Shown in pieces: positions 25,045-32,440 of a DNA stretch of 32,440 nucleotides. How positions within the stretch are numbered: the first letter of the stretch is position 1; every line of letters begins with the position of its first letter. A program made the position numbers and the translations under genes. The DNA is from an uncultured Coriobacteriaceae bacterium (GTDB lineage Bacteria; Actinomycetota; Coriobacteriia; Coriobacteriales; Atopobiaceae), in the NCBI GenBank assembly GCA_902793195.1, contig CADBCS010000005.1, positions 1-32,440 of the forward strand, given 5' to 3'. The notes below the pieces were generated by a model that worked only from the letters and a program-made list of their open reading frames with translations, was not told where the DNA came from and ran no database searches.

Positions 25045-26298
25045 TTAGTACTTGCTGTCCAAGAACGTGATGCCGTCGATCTGCAGGTCGAAGTACGGAG
25101 CCGAGCGGTACTCGGACTCGTGGAAGTAACCGTCGGACACGACCTCGGTCTCGTGCTCCATGTCCTTGTCGCTGTCCACGTCGGCCTTGTAGGTGGAAAG
25201 CGGTTTGCCCTCCACGGTAAAGGTGGAGACGTCGAAGACGTGCAGCTTACCAGACTTGAGCTGCTCCTCGACCTCCTTGATCTTCTCGGCGGTGCCCTTG
25301 GCGGCAACGGCCTCGTTGAGCTCGGTGAGCATTACGGAGCCGGTATCGAGCGTGCCCACGTAGTCCGTCTCGATCTCCTTGCCGGACATGACGGCGCCGA
25401 TGGCGTCCTGATAGTACGGGGTCCAGTTGATGCGGGAGGAGACGATGAAGGTATTGGGGCAGGCCTCCTGCGTGCTGCCGTTGTACGACACGTTGGGAAC
25501 GCCCGCGTTCTCGCAGGTCGTGGGGGCGCCCATGGAGTCGGCGTGCTGGGAGATGAGCACGCACCCGTTGTTGATGAGCTTGGTGGCACCCTCCTGCTCG
25601 AGCGCCTGGTCGTACCAGGAGCCGGTAAAGGTAACGTCCATGGTCACCTCGGGCACGATGCTCTTGGCACCCAGGAAGAAGGAGGTAAAGCCACTGATGA
25701 CCTCGGCGTAGGTGAAGGCGCCCACATAGCCCATCTTGGCCTTGTCGGCGGTGATCTTGCCGGCGTCGATCATCTCCTTTAGCTTCATGCCGGCGGCGAC
25801 GCCCGCGAGATAGCGGCCCTGATAGATGGCCGCAAAGGCGTTGTGGTAGTTGGGGAGGCCCTCGGTGTGCGCCTTGGTGCCGGTGGCATGGCAGAACTGC
25901 ACCTCGGGGAAGTCCTTTGCCGCCTGGATCATGTAGTCCTCATGGCCAAAGGAGTCGGCGAAGATGATCTTGCACCCGGCGTCGGCCAGCTCGGAAGCGG
26001 CCTCAAGGCACTCGTTGCTCTCGGGGACGTTCGTCTTGATGAGGAAGTCCTGGCCCTCCTCGCCGATCTCGAGACCCTTGCAGGCCTCCTTGAACCCATT
26101 GATGAAGTTGAGGTCGTAGGTGGAGTTCTCGTCATGCAGGCAGATGAGGCCGACCTTGATCTTGTCGCCACCGGTCGGCGCATCGCCGGTCGATGCGGAG
26201 CCACCACCACAGCCGGCAAGGGCCATCGTGGCCGCGCTTCCCAGACCGAGGGCAAAGAACCCGCGACGGCTCATCGTAACCTTGTTGAACATGCTCAT
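25045..26298 (-). CDS. BMP-family nucleoside-binding lipoprotein, probably Tat-exported
   Basis: This 417-residue substrate-binding protein belongs to the Bmp/PnrA (Med) family, which captures purine nucleosides for ABC import. The N-terminus has a twin-arginine motif, SRRGFFALG, then a hydrophobic stretch and the lipobox LAGC, so it is probably exported by Tat and lipid-anchored. The mature part shows the family pattern: KVGLICLHDENSTYDLNFI at the start of the first lobe, IIFADSFGHEDYM and KMGYVGAFTYAEVISGF, and then ISQHADSMGAP in the second lobe. The start at 26298 follows AAGGAAG; a second in-frame ATG lies 6 bp later. It sits between xpt (38 bp upstream) and the ABC ATPase, behind an intra-operon terminator. 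Confidence 0.93.
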   Translation of the reverse strand: MSMFNKVTMSRRGFFALGLGSAATMALAGCGGGSASTGDAPTGGDKIKVGLICLHDENSTYDLNFINGFKEACKGLEIGEEGQDFLIKTNVPESNECLEAASELADAGCKIIFADSFGHEDYMIQAAKDFPEVQFCHATGTKAHTEGLPNYHNAFAAIYQGRYLAGVAAGMKLKEMIDAGKITADKAKMGYVGAFTYAEVISGFTSFFLGAKSIVPEVTMDVTFTGSWYDQALEQEGATKLINNGCVLISQHADSMGAPTTCENAGVPNVSYNGSTQEACPNTFIVSSRINWTPYYQDAIGAVMSGKEIETDYVGTLDTGSVMLTELNEAVAAKGTAEKIKEVEEQLKSGKLHVFDVSTFTVEGKPLSTYKADVDSDKDMEHETEVVSDGYFHESEYRSAPYFDLQIDGITFLDSKY

Positions 26299-26336
26299 AC
26301 TCTTCCTTCCTAATGCCGAACAGTATTTCCAACAGC

Positions 26337-26909
26337 TCACGAACGGAATACGATCTCGTGCGCTGACATGGACTCGATCATCGCCATCGACTCGATGCGC
26401 ACGCCCTGGGCGCGCAGCTCGTCTCCGGCTCCGGTAAAGCACTTCTCGATGGCGATTGCCACACCCACCATCTCGCAATGTGCCTGTTCGCAGAGGTCCA
26501 TCAGACCCCTGAGCGCGTGACCGTTCGCAAGAAAGTCGTCTACGATCAGCACGCGGTCGGTGGGCAGCAGGTAGTCGCTGCTCACCACGATGTTGTAGTC
26601 CACCCCATGCGTGAAGGAATGGACCTTGGCGGCATAGACGTCGCCGTCCACGTTGCTCGTGCGGTGCTTCTTGGCAAAGAGCACGGGGACGCCCATGGTC
26701 ATACCGGCGGCCGCGGCGATCGCTATGCCGCTTGCCTCGATGGTAAGAACCTTGCTAACCCCACAGCCCTCGTACAGGCGCGCGATCTCGTCGCCCGTCT
26801 GATGCAGGAGCGTCGTGTCGATGTTCTGGTTGAGGAAGCTTCCCACCTTGAGGATGTCACCCGGCAGCACCTGTCCCTCGGCAAGAATCATCTCTTCCAT
26901 CTGCTTCAT
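26337..26909 (-). CDS. xpt: Xanthine phosphoribosyltransferase
   Basis: Xpt converts xanthine and PRPP to XMP, feeding guanine nucleotide synthesis. The 190-residue product matches the Xpt/PurR-like type-I PRTase family in length and start (MKQMEEMILAEG). It has the PRPP-binding loop VLIVDDFLANGHA at about 123-135 and the conserved EASGIAIA and FAKKHRT segments. The ATG at 26909 follows AAGGAG at 8-nt spacing. It heads the purine salvage operon, with the binding-protein gene only 38 bp downstream. An unusually long leader precedes it. Confidence 0.96.
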   Translation of the reverse strand: MKQMEEMILAEGQVLPGDILKVGSFLNQNIDTTLLHQTGDEIARLYEGCGVSKVLTIEASGIAIAAAAGMTMGVPVLFAKKHRTSNVDGDVYAAKVHSFTHGVDYNIVVSSDYLLPTDRVLIVDDFLANGHALRGLMDLCEQAHCEMVGVAIAIEKCFTGAGDELRAQGVRIESMAMIESMSAHEIVFRS

Positions 26910-27135
26910 GATGCAGCTCCTTGGCATATGTGTGTTGGTGAGGATTCTTGTTGGGACGCACAGGCGCAGGCGCCTTCCAGAACTCCGCATGGCCGCAGGG
27001 CGCACGCACGCTGCCGTGAGCCATCAGGTCTTTGCTTGAGGAGAACCAATAGTATGCTCCCAAGTCGAGTTGTGTGAGCTCGCATGCAAATTGTTTTCCG
27101 CACGCAGAGCCATCGGTCAACGGATACATATTATA
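26910..27135 (-). promoter_or_regulatory. Long leader and candidate promoter of the purine salvage operon
   Basis: A perfect TATAAT on the minus strand (27130-27135), with only a weak -35, would start transcription near 27123. That gives a leader of about 214 nt before xpt. The leader contains short G/C inverted repeats (for example GGCGC and GCGCC near 26963-26974) but none of the conserved purine-riboswitch sequence. Its role is open; regulation by the divergent XRE protein is possible. Confidence 0.45.
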
Positions 27136-27309
27136 CGCAAGCGGCAGCAATAATGGCGAAAAACAATGGAGCTTAACCAAATTTTGAGAGTGGCGGACAC
27201 AATCGCACGGGAAACATGTAAGCCAAGATCCCCCGCGCGGCTTTTGCGACGTATCCCGTTGCGCTATGCTACCCACGATGGCCAGGCAAGAGGAGGGGCA
27301 AGCAGCATC

Positions 27310-27549
27310 ATGTGCACGTCACGTCCGTCCGCAGGGACGATTCGCAGGAGAATGGGCAGGCGCATCCTCATGCTTCGCGAGCAGCAGGGCCTCTCCCAGC
27401 AGTTCTTTTCCGTTATGGTTGGCATGGACCGCTCGTATCTCATCGACATCGAGCAGGGAAAGCGGAACGTGTCGCTGAGCTATCTTTTGCGCATCGCGCA
27501 GGGCCTCGACGTTACGCTATCCGAGCTGTTTGAGGGAGTGGACTCCTAG
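27310..27549 (+). CDS. Small XRE-family transcriptional regulator
   Basis: The 79-residue product is essentially a single Cro/C1-type helix-turn-helix. It reads LREQQGLSQQFF (helices 1-2), MDRSYLIDIEQGKRNVSL (recognition helix and turn) and LLRIAQGLDVTLSELF at the end, like small SinR-type regulators. I chose the ATG at 27310, with AGGAGGGG upstream; longer frames back to 27166 have no ribosome-binding site. It diverges from xpt, so it may regulate the purine salvage operon or itself. A possible promoter is TTTTGC (27242-27247) with TATGCT (27265-27270). Confidence 0.85.
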   Translation: MCTSRPSAGTIRRRMGRRILMLREQQGLSQQFFSVMVGMDRSYLIDIEQGKRNVSLSYLLRIAQGLDVTLSELFEGVDS

Positions 27550-27565
27550 CGCCATTTGGGGACGC

Positions 27566-28591
27566 CTAGGCGCCAAGCCACGCGAGGAGCGTGCCTCGCT
27601 CGTTGGGTAGCTCGTCGTCCATCACCGCGCGCAGAATCACATCGAGCTGCAGGCGTACGAACGCGTCGTCGGTCGTGCCGCACGCACGTGCCACGTCGGA
27701 CTCGTCCACCGCCAGGTGACGCACCGAGTACACCGGGCCACGACGCAACTCGTTGCGCAATGCCTGGGCGTATCGGTCGAGCTCAGAAGCCCAGGATGCC
27801 GCCGCCGCGCATTTGGACACCGCATCGGAACGCCTGAGGTCGAACAGTGCGAAGGACAGGGCGACCTCCCTGCCGGGACATTGCGCGGCAAACGTGCGCA
27901 GGAGCTCGCGCACGGCAGGTACCGTGCAGGGCATTCTCTCGTCATGCAGCCGAATGAGCGCCTGGGTGGCACGGACCACCTCGAGGTCGATTCCCAGCCG
28001 TCGCATGATGGCTCCCGCCATCCTCGCGCTGCTGCGCGGATGGTCGAAGAAGTGCCCATGGCCCGCCACGTCGAGGCTGAACGTTCGGGGCTTGGCCACG
28101 TCGTGGAGCAGCGCGGCCCATTGGAGCTCTGGTGACGCCAACCCGCCGGAAAAGGCCTGGCATGCGTTGCACACGTGCGCGGTGTGGTGATAGACGTCGA
28201 ACACATGGTACACGCTGTGCTGGTCGAAGCCCCACGAAGCCCTGAGCTCGGGTATGACCACGCACATGGCCTCGGGAAACGCGACCAGAGCCGTGCCCAC
28301 GCGGCCAGAGCGCACCAATGCGTCGACCTCTGTCCCCATGCGCTCGCATGGCACCTCCGCAAGCAGGGCGGCCCTCTTGCGCACCAGCCGGGCAAATCCC
28401 GCATCGGCGGCAAAGCCCGGACGAATCGCAAGGCGCATGGCTCGCAGCAGCAGGAGCGGATCGGCGTCCACGAGCCCCTCGGCACCTCGTGTCATCCGTG
28501 CGAGCAGCATCGCCCGCTCGTCCCGTTCGGCAGACGTGCGACATTGCCCTCCGCCTGCAGGTCCCACCAACGCATTGGCCCCAAGTCCCAC
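27566..28591 (-). CDS. HD-domain protein related to CCA-adding enzymes but lacking the nucleotidyltransferase domain
   Basis: Of the 341 residues, about 40-120 resemble the RNA-binding neck of poly(A) polymerase/CCA-adding enzymes (DPLLLLRAMRLAIRPGF, then VPCERMGTEVDAL). Residues about 140-215 are an HD domain with HVFDVYHHTAHV, AALLHDVAKP and GHFFDH, giving the metal-binding His and Asp residues. The catalytic N-terminal nucleotidyltransferase domain (the GxxRD and DxD motifs) is absent; intact enzymes are about 450 residues long. It therefore probably does not add CCA, but could be an HD phosphohydrolase. I chose the GTG at 28591 because GAGGGGAAG lies just upstream. It is 14 bp after yigZ and converges on the XRE gene with a 16-bp gap. 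Confidence 0.75.
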   Translation of the reverse strand: MGLGANALVGPAGGGQCRTSAERDERAMLLARMTRGAEGLVDADPLLLLRAMRLAIRPGFAADAGFARLVRKRAALLAEVPCERMGTEVDALVRSGRVGTALVAFPEAMCVVIPELRASWGFDQHSVYHVFDVYHHTAHVCNACQAFSGGLASPELQWAALLHDVAKPRTFSLDVAGHGHFFDHPRSSARMAGAIMRRLGIDLEVVRATQALIRLHDERMPCTVPAVRELLRTFAAQCPGREVALSFALFDLRRSDAVSKCAAAASWASELDRYAQALRNELRRGPVYSVRHLAVDESDVARACGTTDDAFVRLQLDVILRAVMDDELPNERGTLLAWLGA

Positions 28592-28605
28592 GGCGCTTCC
28601 CCTCG

Positions 28606-29241
28606 CTAGAACGTCGAGAAGGTCGGTTCGGCCACGAGGCACAGGTCCTCCCCCGCAGCCAGCTCGCGCATTGCCGCCACGAAGGCCTCCTCGTCACCCG
28701 TCATAAAGGCGCTGGTAAGCTGCACGTCCTGGGCAAAGATGGAATCGACGACCTTTCCGCCGCATTGTCGCACCAGGTGCTCCACCTTGCCATAGGCCGC
28801 ATAGGGAATGACGCAGGTCACCTTTGTTACCAACGTCATCGTTACCAGCTGGCCGCCATCCCAAGCATCCTGCACGGCCGCGCGCGCGGCGGCCTCGTAG
28901 GCGCGCTTGAGGCCTCCGGGGCCAAGAAGCACGCCGCCAAAGTAGCGCGTGACCACACAGCAGACATTGGCAAGGCCCTGTCCCTGCAGCACGCCAAGCA
29001 CCGGGCTGCCCCCGGTGTGGGAGGGCTCCCCATCGTCCGAGCAGCGCTCGCGCCCGTCGTCGAGCACCCAGGCAAACACGTTGTGCCTCGCGTCGTGGTG
29101 ACGCGCACGCACCTCGTCCACGAACGACTGCGCCTCGCGCTCGCTCGAGACGTGCCTGAGCTGACCGATAAAGCGGCTGCGCTTCTCTTGGAACTCGCCC
29201 GTCGCCTCCACGGATGCCGCAAGCGTGGTATAGCCGCGCAT
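28606..29241 (-). CDS. yigZ: YigZ / IMPACT family protein
   Basis: This 211-residue protein has the UPF0029 (IMPACT) N-terminal domain, with SDDGEPSHTGGSPVLGVL and VTRYFGGVLLGPGGLKRAY, and the smaller C-terminal domain of bacterial YigZ. The family is linked to translation or proteolysis control (IMPACT binds GCN1 in eukaryotes), but the bacterial role is not settled. The ATG at 29241 is preceded by a G-rich Shine-Dalgarno-like run; the longer frame to 29358 is not supported. It is followed by the HD-domain gene, probably co-transcribed. Confidence 0.92.
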   Translation of the reverse strand: MRGYTTLAASVEATGEFQEKRSRFIGQLRHVSSEREAQSFVDEVRARHHDARHNVFAWVLDDGRERCSDDGEPSHTGGSPVLGVLQGQGLANVCCVVTRYFGGVLLGPGGLKRAYEAAARAAVQDAWDGGQLVTMTLVTKVTCVIPYAAYGKVEHLVRQCGGKVVDSIFAQDVQLTSAFMTGDEEAFVAAMRELAAGEDLCLVAEPTFSTF

Positions 29242-29402
29242 CTCCACCCCCGTCGTCCATGACTTCCCGCGGACCGCGACTCCCGCGCGGCCCAACGACT
29301 CACCACCAACTATAGCAGTCAACGCAATCAAACGCGTGCCCATGCAGGGAGGGCCCAAAACGAGTCACCGTTGGGTTGCCTATGGTTCGCGTTGAGCGTC
29401 CG

Positions 29403-29411
29403 TGGTACAAT
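29403..29411 (+). promoter_or_regulatory. Extended -10 promoter of rnpB
   Basis: TGG immediately followed by TACAAT (29406-29411) is an extended -10 element. It would begin transcription around 29418, where the RNase P RNA starts. No good -35 is visible. Confidence 0.6.
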
Positions 29412-29418
29412 GCTTTGC

Positions 29419-29793
29419 GCAAAGTGGGCCAGACGATCGCGGGACCGTCGCGCGGGTTTACTCACGCTCGATGGTCATGAGGAAAGTCCGGGCTCCAGAG
29501 GGCAGGAAGCCGGCTAACGGCCGGGCGGGGTGACCCGACGGAAAGCGCCGCAGAAAAGAAGACTCCCGCTGCCCGCCTTGGCGGGTGAGAGAAAAGCTGA
29601 AACGGTGGTGTAAGAGACCACCAGCATCCTGGCAACAGGGTGGCTTGGCAAGCCCCTTCCGGAGCAAACGCGAATAGGAGCGCCATGGTGTGGCCCGCAC
29701 CGCGCTCGGGTTGCGCGCTCGAGGCCAATGGCGACATTGGTCGTAGATAAATGATCGTCCACGACAGAACCCGGCTTACCGGCCCACTTTGCA
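29419..29793 (+). ncRNA. rnpB: RNase P RNA (class A)
   Basis: This is the catalytic RNA that trims tRNA 5' ends. The 5' GCAAAGTGGGCC (29419-29430) pairs with the 3' GGCCCACTTTGC (29781-29792) to form P1. The most conserved region, GAGGAAAGTCCGGGCTCC, lies at about 29476-29493. The matching 3' ACAGAACCCGGCTTA lies at about 29764-29778 and completes the P4 core. The length, about 375 nt, is normal for class A actinobacterial RNAs. It is transcribed on the plus strand from the promoter at 29403. Confidence 0.97.
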
Positions 29794-29805
29794 ATCGCAG
29801 GCCGC

Positions 29806-29839
29806 GAGGCGGGAAGGTCCCTTGGGTCCTTCCCGCCTC
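29806..29839. terminator. Shared hairpin terminator of rnpB and metY
   Basis: GAGGCGGGAAGG (29806-29817) and CCTTCCCGCCTC (29828-29839) form a perfect 12-bp stem with a 10-nt loop, between the end of rnpB and the stop of metY. It lacks a clear T-tract on either strand, but its position fits bidirectional termination. Confidence 0.6.
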
Positions 29840-29851
29840 CATCACCCTTCC

Positions 29852-31165
29852 CTATACGTGGCTCAGGGCCTGGTCGAGGTCCGCAATGATGTCGTCGACG
29901 TTCTCCAGGCCAACCGAGACGCGGATGAGGTCCTCGGGGACATGGGCGTCCGCAAGCTGCTCGGGCGTGAGCTGGCTGTGCGTGGTGCTCGCGGGATGAA
30001 TGATGAGGCTCTTTGCGTCGCCCACGTTGGCAAGCAGGGTGTGGAGCTTCACGTTGTTGATCACATCAAGGCCACCCTTACGGCCCGTCTTGGTGCCGAA
30101 CACCACCACGCCGCCAAAGCCGTGTTGGAGAATGCGGCTCGCGACCTCGTGACTTGGGTCGTCCTCTAGCCCGGAGTAGCGGACCCAGGCGACCTTGGGA
30201 TGGTCCTTGAGGAACTTCGCGACGGCCAGCGCGTTGTCGCTATGGCGCTGCACGCGCAGGCTGAGCGTCTCGATTCCCAAGCCCACGAGCTGCGCCGCAT
30301 ACGGACTGAGCGTGGGACCGAGGTCGCGCAGGCGCTGAGCGAGGACACGCGTCCCAAACGGGGCGGCTGGCGCCGCCTTGGTCCACACGGCACCATGGTA
30401 TGACGCATCCGGTTCGGTGAGAGTGGGGAACTTGCCCGGCACGGCCTCCCAGTCGAAGGTGCCCGCATCCACCACCGCGCCGCCAATGGTGGCGCCATGA
30501 CCGCCCAGCCACTTGGTTAGCGACTCGATGACCACGGCAGCGCCGTTTTGGGCCGGGCGGAACAGATACGGCGTGGCAAAGGTGTTGTCCACGATCAGCG
30601 GGAGGTCCAGGGAGGCGGCTGCCTCCGCGAGCGCAGGGACGTCCGCCACGTCGACGAGCGGGTTTCCTATGGTCTCGACGTACCAAAGCTTCGTGTTTGG
30701 CTTGCTGGCCGCGACGAAGGCGTCGAAGTCGTTGTTGCGCACAAAGGTCGTCTTTATGCCTAGGTCGTCTAACGTGTGCAGGAGTATGTTCCACGTACCG
30801 CCATAGAGCGAGTCGGATGCCACGATGTGGTCGCCCGCCTTACAGATGTTCGTGAAGGCAAGGATCTCGGCCGCGTGGCCGGAGCTCACCGCAACCGCTG
30901 CCGAAGCGCCCTCGATGGCGGCCACGCGCGCGGCAATCGCATCGGTCGTCGAGTTCGTGAGCCGGCTGTACACGTTGCCGGGACGCGAGAGCGCGAACTT
31001 CTGGGCCGCGTCGTCGGCGTCGTCGAACTGCCATGCCGCGGTGGCATAGATGGGAAGCGCCGCCGAGCCGGTGGTGGGGTCGGGACTAAAGCCGGCATGT
31101 ATCTGCAGGGTGTCGAAGTGGTTTGCGGGGGACTGGGCGAATGCGGGGTTGAGCTCGAAGGACAT
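29852..31165 (-). CDS. metY: O-acetylhomoserine aminocarboxypropyltransferase (sulfhydrylase)
   Basis: MetY makes homocysteine from O-acetylhomoserine and sulfide, using pyridoxal phosphate. The 437-residue length, the start motif FDTLQIHAGFSPDPTTGS, the phosphate-binding SGHAAE region, the Asp in IVDNTFATPY (about 193) and the PLP lysine in SLTKWLGGHG (about 218) all fit the family. The close is GLENVDDIIADLDQAL. The ATG at 31165 follows AAAGGAG. Its product feeds methionine and thus MetK. Transcription is probably controlled by the divergent LysR protein through the promoter at 31207-31235. Confidence 0.95.
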   Translation of the reverse strand: MSFELNPAFAQSPANHFDTLQIHAGFSPDPTTGSAALPIYATAAWQFDDADDAAQKFALSRPGNVYSRLTNSTTDAIAARVAAIEGASAAVAVSSGHAAEILAFTNICKAGDHIVASDSLYGGTWNILLHTLDDLGIKTTFVRNNDFDAFVAASKPNTKLWYVETIGNPLVDVADVPALAEAAASLDLPLIVDNTFATPYLFRPAQNGAAVVIESLTKWLGGHGATIGGAVVDAGTFDWEAVPGKFPTLTEPDASYHGAVWTKAAPAAPFGTRVLAQRLRDLGPTLSPYAAQLVGLGIETLSLRVQRHSDNALAVAKFLKDHPKVAWVRYSGLEDDPSHEVASRILQHGFGGVVVFGTKTGRKGGLDVINNVKLHTLLANVGDAKSLIIHPASTTHSQLTPEQLADAHVPEDLIRVSVGLENVDDIIADLDQALSHV

Positions 31166-31206
31166 GGTGTCTCCTTTGGTCGCTTGTCGTTAATCCGAAT
31201 AACGGC

Positions 31207-31256
31207 ATAGTAATGGCATTAATCGTAATCTGCAATAGCTTAGTTATATGTATAAT
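31207..31256. promoter_or_regulatory. metY promoter with palindrome, and lysR -10 element
   Basis: Minus strand: TTGCAG (31230-31235), 17 bp, TACTAT (31207-31212), a good promoter for metY. The palindrome TAATGGCATTA (31211-31221) lies between and overlaps the -10, which makes it a plausible operator. Plus strand: TATAAT (31251-31256) is a -10 for the LysR gene, without a clear -35. Confidence 0.55.
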
Positions 31257-31304
31257 AGATTGACGGTTATCAGCACCCTCATCCACCAACGAATCGAGGA
31301 ACCC

Positions 31305-32237
31305 ATGACCCTGCAACAACTGCGCTACCTCATCGCAATCGCGGAATACGGCTCCATGAACGCGGCGGCATACAACCTCTACGCCAGCCAATCGAACCTC
31401 TCGACCGCCATCCGCGACCTCGAGCGCGAGCTTGGCATAACCATCTTTAGGCGATCGAACCGAGGCGTTACGCTCACCAGCGAGGGAACCGAGCTGCTTG
31501 GCTACGCCCGTCAGGTGGTCGAGCAAGCCGACATGCTGCAGAGTCGCTATGTCAAGGGCGACACCAGTCGGACGCGCCTCGCGGTGAGCGCCCAGCACTA
31601 CGCGTTCTCGGTCCAGGCATTCGTGGACGTCATAGCCGAATGTGCCACGGATGATTACGAGTTCGTGATGCGTGAGACGTCCACCGGCCAGATCATCGAT
31701 GACGTGGGGAGCTTTCGCAGCGAGGTAGGCATCCTCTATGTGGACGCATTCAACCGCCGCGTACTCAGCAAGGCCTTCTCCGATGCCGGGGTAACGTTCC
31801 ATCCCCTCTTTGACGCGCGAATCCATGTGTTTGTGGGGGCCGGTCACCCGCTAGCACGCAAGGAGCTTGTACGGGCGCAGGACCTGGAGCCGTGGCCTTG
31901 CCTGACGTTTGAGCAGGGAACCGAGAATTCGTTCTACTTTAGCGAGGAGCCCATGAGCTACCTGCCCCACCGAAAGCTCATTCGCGTGAGCGACCGTGGC
32001 ACCATGACCACGCTGCTCTCACATCACGACGGCTACCTCCTCTCGTCGGGAGTGCTCTCGGACGAGATGCAGCTGGGCAGCATCGTCTCGATTCCCTTCG
32101 ACACCGAAGAGCGCATGCGCGTGGGATACCTCATGCACCGCGAGCGGAAACCAAGCCGTTTGCTGCAACGCTACCTCGACCGTCTTTCGTCCATAGTGCG
32201 GTCTAACCCCCATGTCGAGGCATACCTCGGTGACTGA
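31305..32237 (+). CDS. LysR-family transcriptional regulator
   Basis: The 310-residue product has the N-terminal LysR winged helix-turn-helix: LQQLRYLIAIAEYGSMNAAA, then ASQSNLSTAIRDLERELGI and FRRSNRGVTLTSEG. A C-terminal LysR substrate-binding domain covers about 90-300. The length is typical. The ATG at 31305 follows AGGAA, and the protein then begins as family members do, unlike the longer frame from 31248. It diverges from metY, so metY is its most likely target, with a sulfur-pathway metabolite as effector. That is inference from position. The gene ends before a hairpin at 32274-32301. Confidence 0.92.
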   Translation: MTLQQLRYLIAIAEYGSMNAAAYNLYASQSNLSTAIRDLERELGITIFRRSNRGVTLTSEGTELLGYARQVVEQADMLQSRYVKGDTSRTRLAVSAQHYAFSVQAFVDVIAECATDDYEFVMRETSTGQIIDDVGSFRSEVGILYVDAFNRRVLSKAFSDAGVTFHPLFDARIHVFVGAGHPLARKELVRAQDLEPWPCLTFEQGTENSFYFSEEPMSYLPHRKLIRVSDRGTMTTLLSHHDGYLLSSGVLSDEMQLGSIVSIPFDTEERMRVGYLMHRERKPSRLLQRYLDRLSSIVRSNPHVEAYLGD

Positions 32238-32273
32238 GCGGGCGCAGATTCACGGTCTCTGCCAACACGATCT

Positions 32274-32301
32274 CACGGGCAGGTGTCGCAGCTCGCCCGT
32301 G
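32274..32301 (+). terminator. Candidate hairpin after the LysR gene
   Basis: CACGGGC (32274-32280) pairs with GCCCGTG (32295-32301) around a 14-nt loop, 36 bp past the LysR stop. No T-tract follows, so a weak call. Confidence 0.35.
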
Positions 32302-32418
32302 CCAGCTCTGCACCGGCTTAGCAGATGTGATGGGCAAGATTCCTCCCACTAGGAAGTAAAAGGGCCGTTTCGCTTCCAAACTCGCCCTCATGTTTGAATT
32401 CTAGGGCAACAAAAATGC

Positions 32419-32440
32419 GGGGGTCGTATGTACGACCCCC
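32419..32440. terminator. Strong hairpin terminator at the right edge, probably for a gene beyond the window
   Basis: GGGGGTCGTA (32419-32428) and TACGACCCCC (32431-32440) form a perfect 10-bp inverted repeat. On the minus strand it is followed by GCATTTTT, so it fits a minus-strand gene entering from the right. Nothing else is recognisable in the 32302-32418 stretch. Confidence 0.7.

Noticed and set aside
26910..27135. Purine riboswitch upstream of xpt
   Set aside because: I looked for the conserved aptamer segments and loop pair and did not find them on the minus strand.
26857..27276. Minus-strand frame of 139 codons in the xpt leader
   Set aside because: No ribosome-binding site, weaker third-position bias than real genes, and overlap into xpt. 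Parts look protein-like but I cannot support a gene.
1..32440. tRNA genes, insertion sequences, integrases or prophage genes
   Set aside because: None were recognised on either strand. Repeats and remnants suggest past movement, but no transposase or integrase is present.

Overview
The window is a GC-rich bacterial chromosome segment. Its coding style (strong G/C third positions, short intergenic gaps, clear Shine-Dalgarno sites) and gene content fit a host-associated Coriobacteriia member of the Olsenella/Atopobium/Collinsella kind. That placement is an inference from gene families and composition, not a database result.

Left part (1-12.6 kb) is a mosaic. It begins with a truncated AAA-ATPase/nuclease-type gene (1-1204, minus) and an unrecognised cysteine-containing protein (1329-1970). 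An intergenic region follows with five alternating copies of a 15-bp motif, then a small two-helix membrane protein (2569-2928), a second cluster of related repeats, a C-terminal fragment of a thioester-reductase/NRPS-like gene, and a secreted S15-type Xaa-Pro peptidase lipoprotein (3650-5797). Facing it, an SPFH/zinc-ribbon protein, a lipoprotein and priA run leftwards (10546 to 5874). A second ATPase of the AAA_14/DUF4143 type (10906-12267) follows a striking set of three 16-17 bp repeats at an exact 33-bp period.

Central part (12.57-19.61 kb, minus strand) is the most interesting. A SAM riboswitch with terminator controls metK. The metK stop overlaps by 4 bp the start of a TerB_N/TerB_C protein, followed by a BrxD-like (DUF2791) P-loop ATPase and an Lhr/BrxHI-like superfamily II helicase. 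These three form a BREX-related, candidate DNA-processing or defence module, apparently wired to SAM synthesis.

Right part (19.7-32.4 kb) is mostly housekeeping. It has a ZIP metal transporter and a purine salvage operon: xpt, a BMP-type nucleoside-binding lipoprotein, ABC ATPase, two permeases and deoD. Imported nucleosides would be split by DeoD, and xanthine converted to XMP by Xpt. A small XRE regulator diverges from xpt. A CCA-enzyme-like HD protein lacking its catalytic domain and an IMPACT/YigZ protein follow on the minus strand. Next come RNase P RNA (plus strand), the O-acetylhomoserine sulfhydrylase metY, and a divergent LysR regulator with a palindrome inside the metY promoter. The window ends at a strong hairpin terminator for a gene beyond its right edge.
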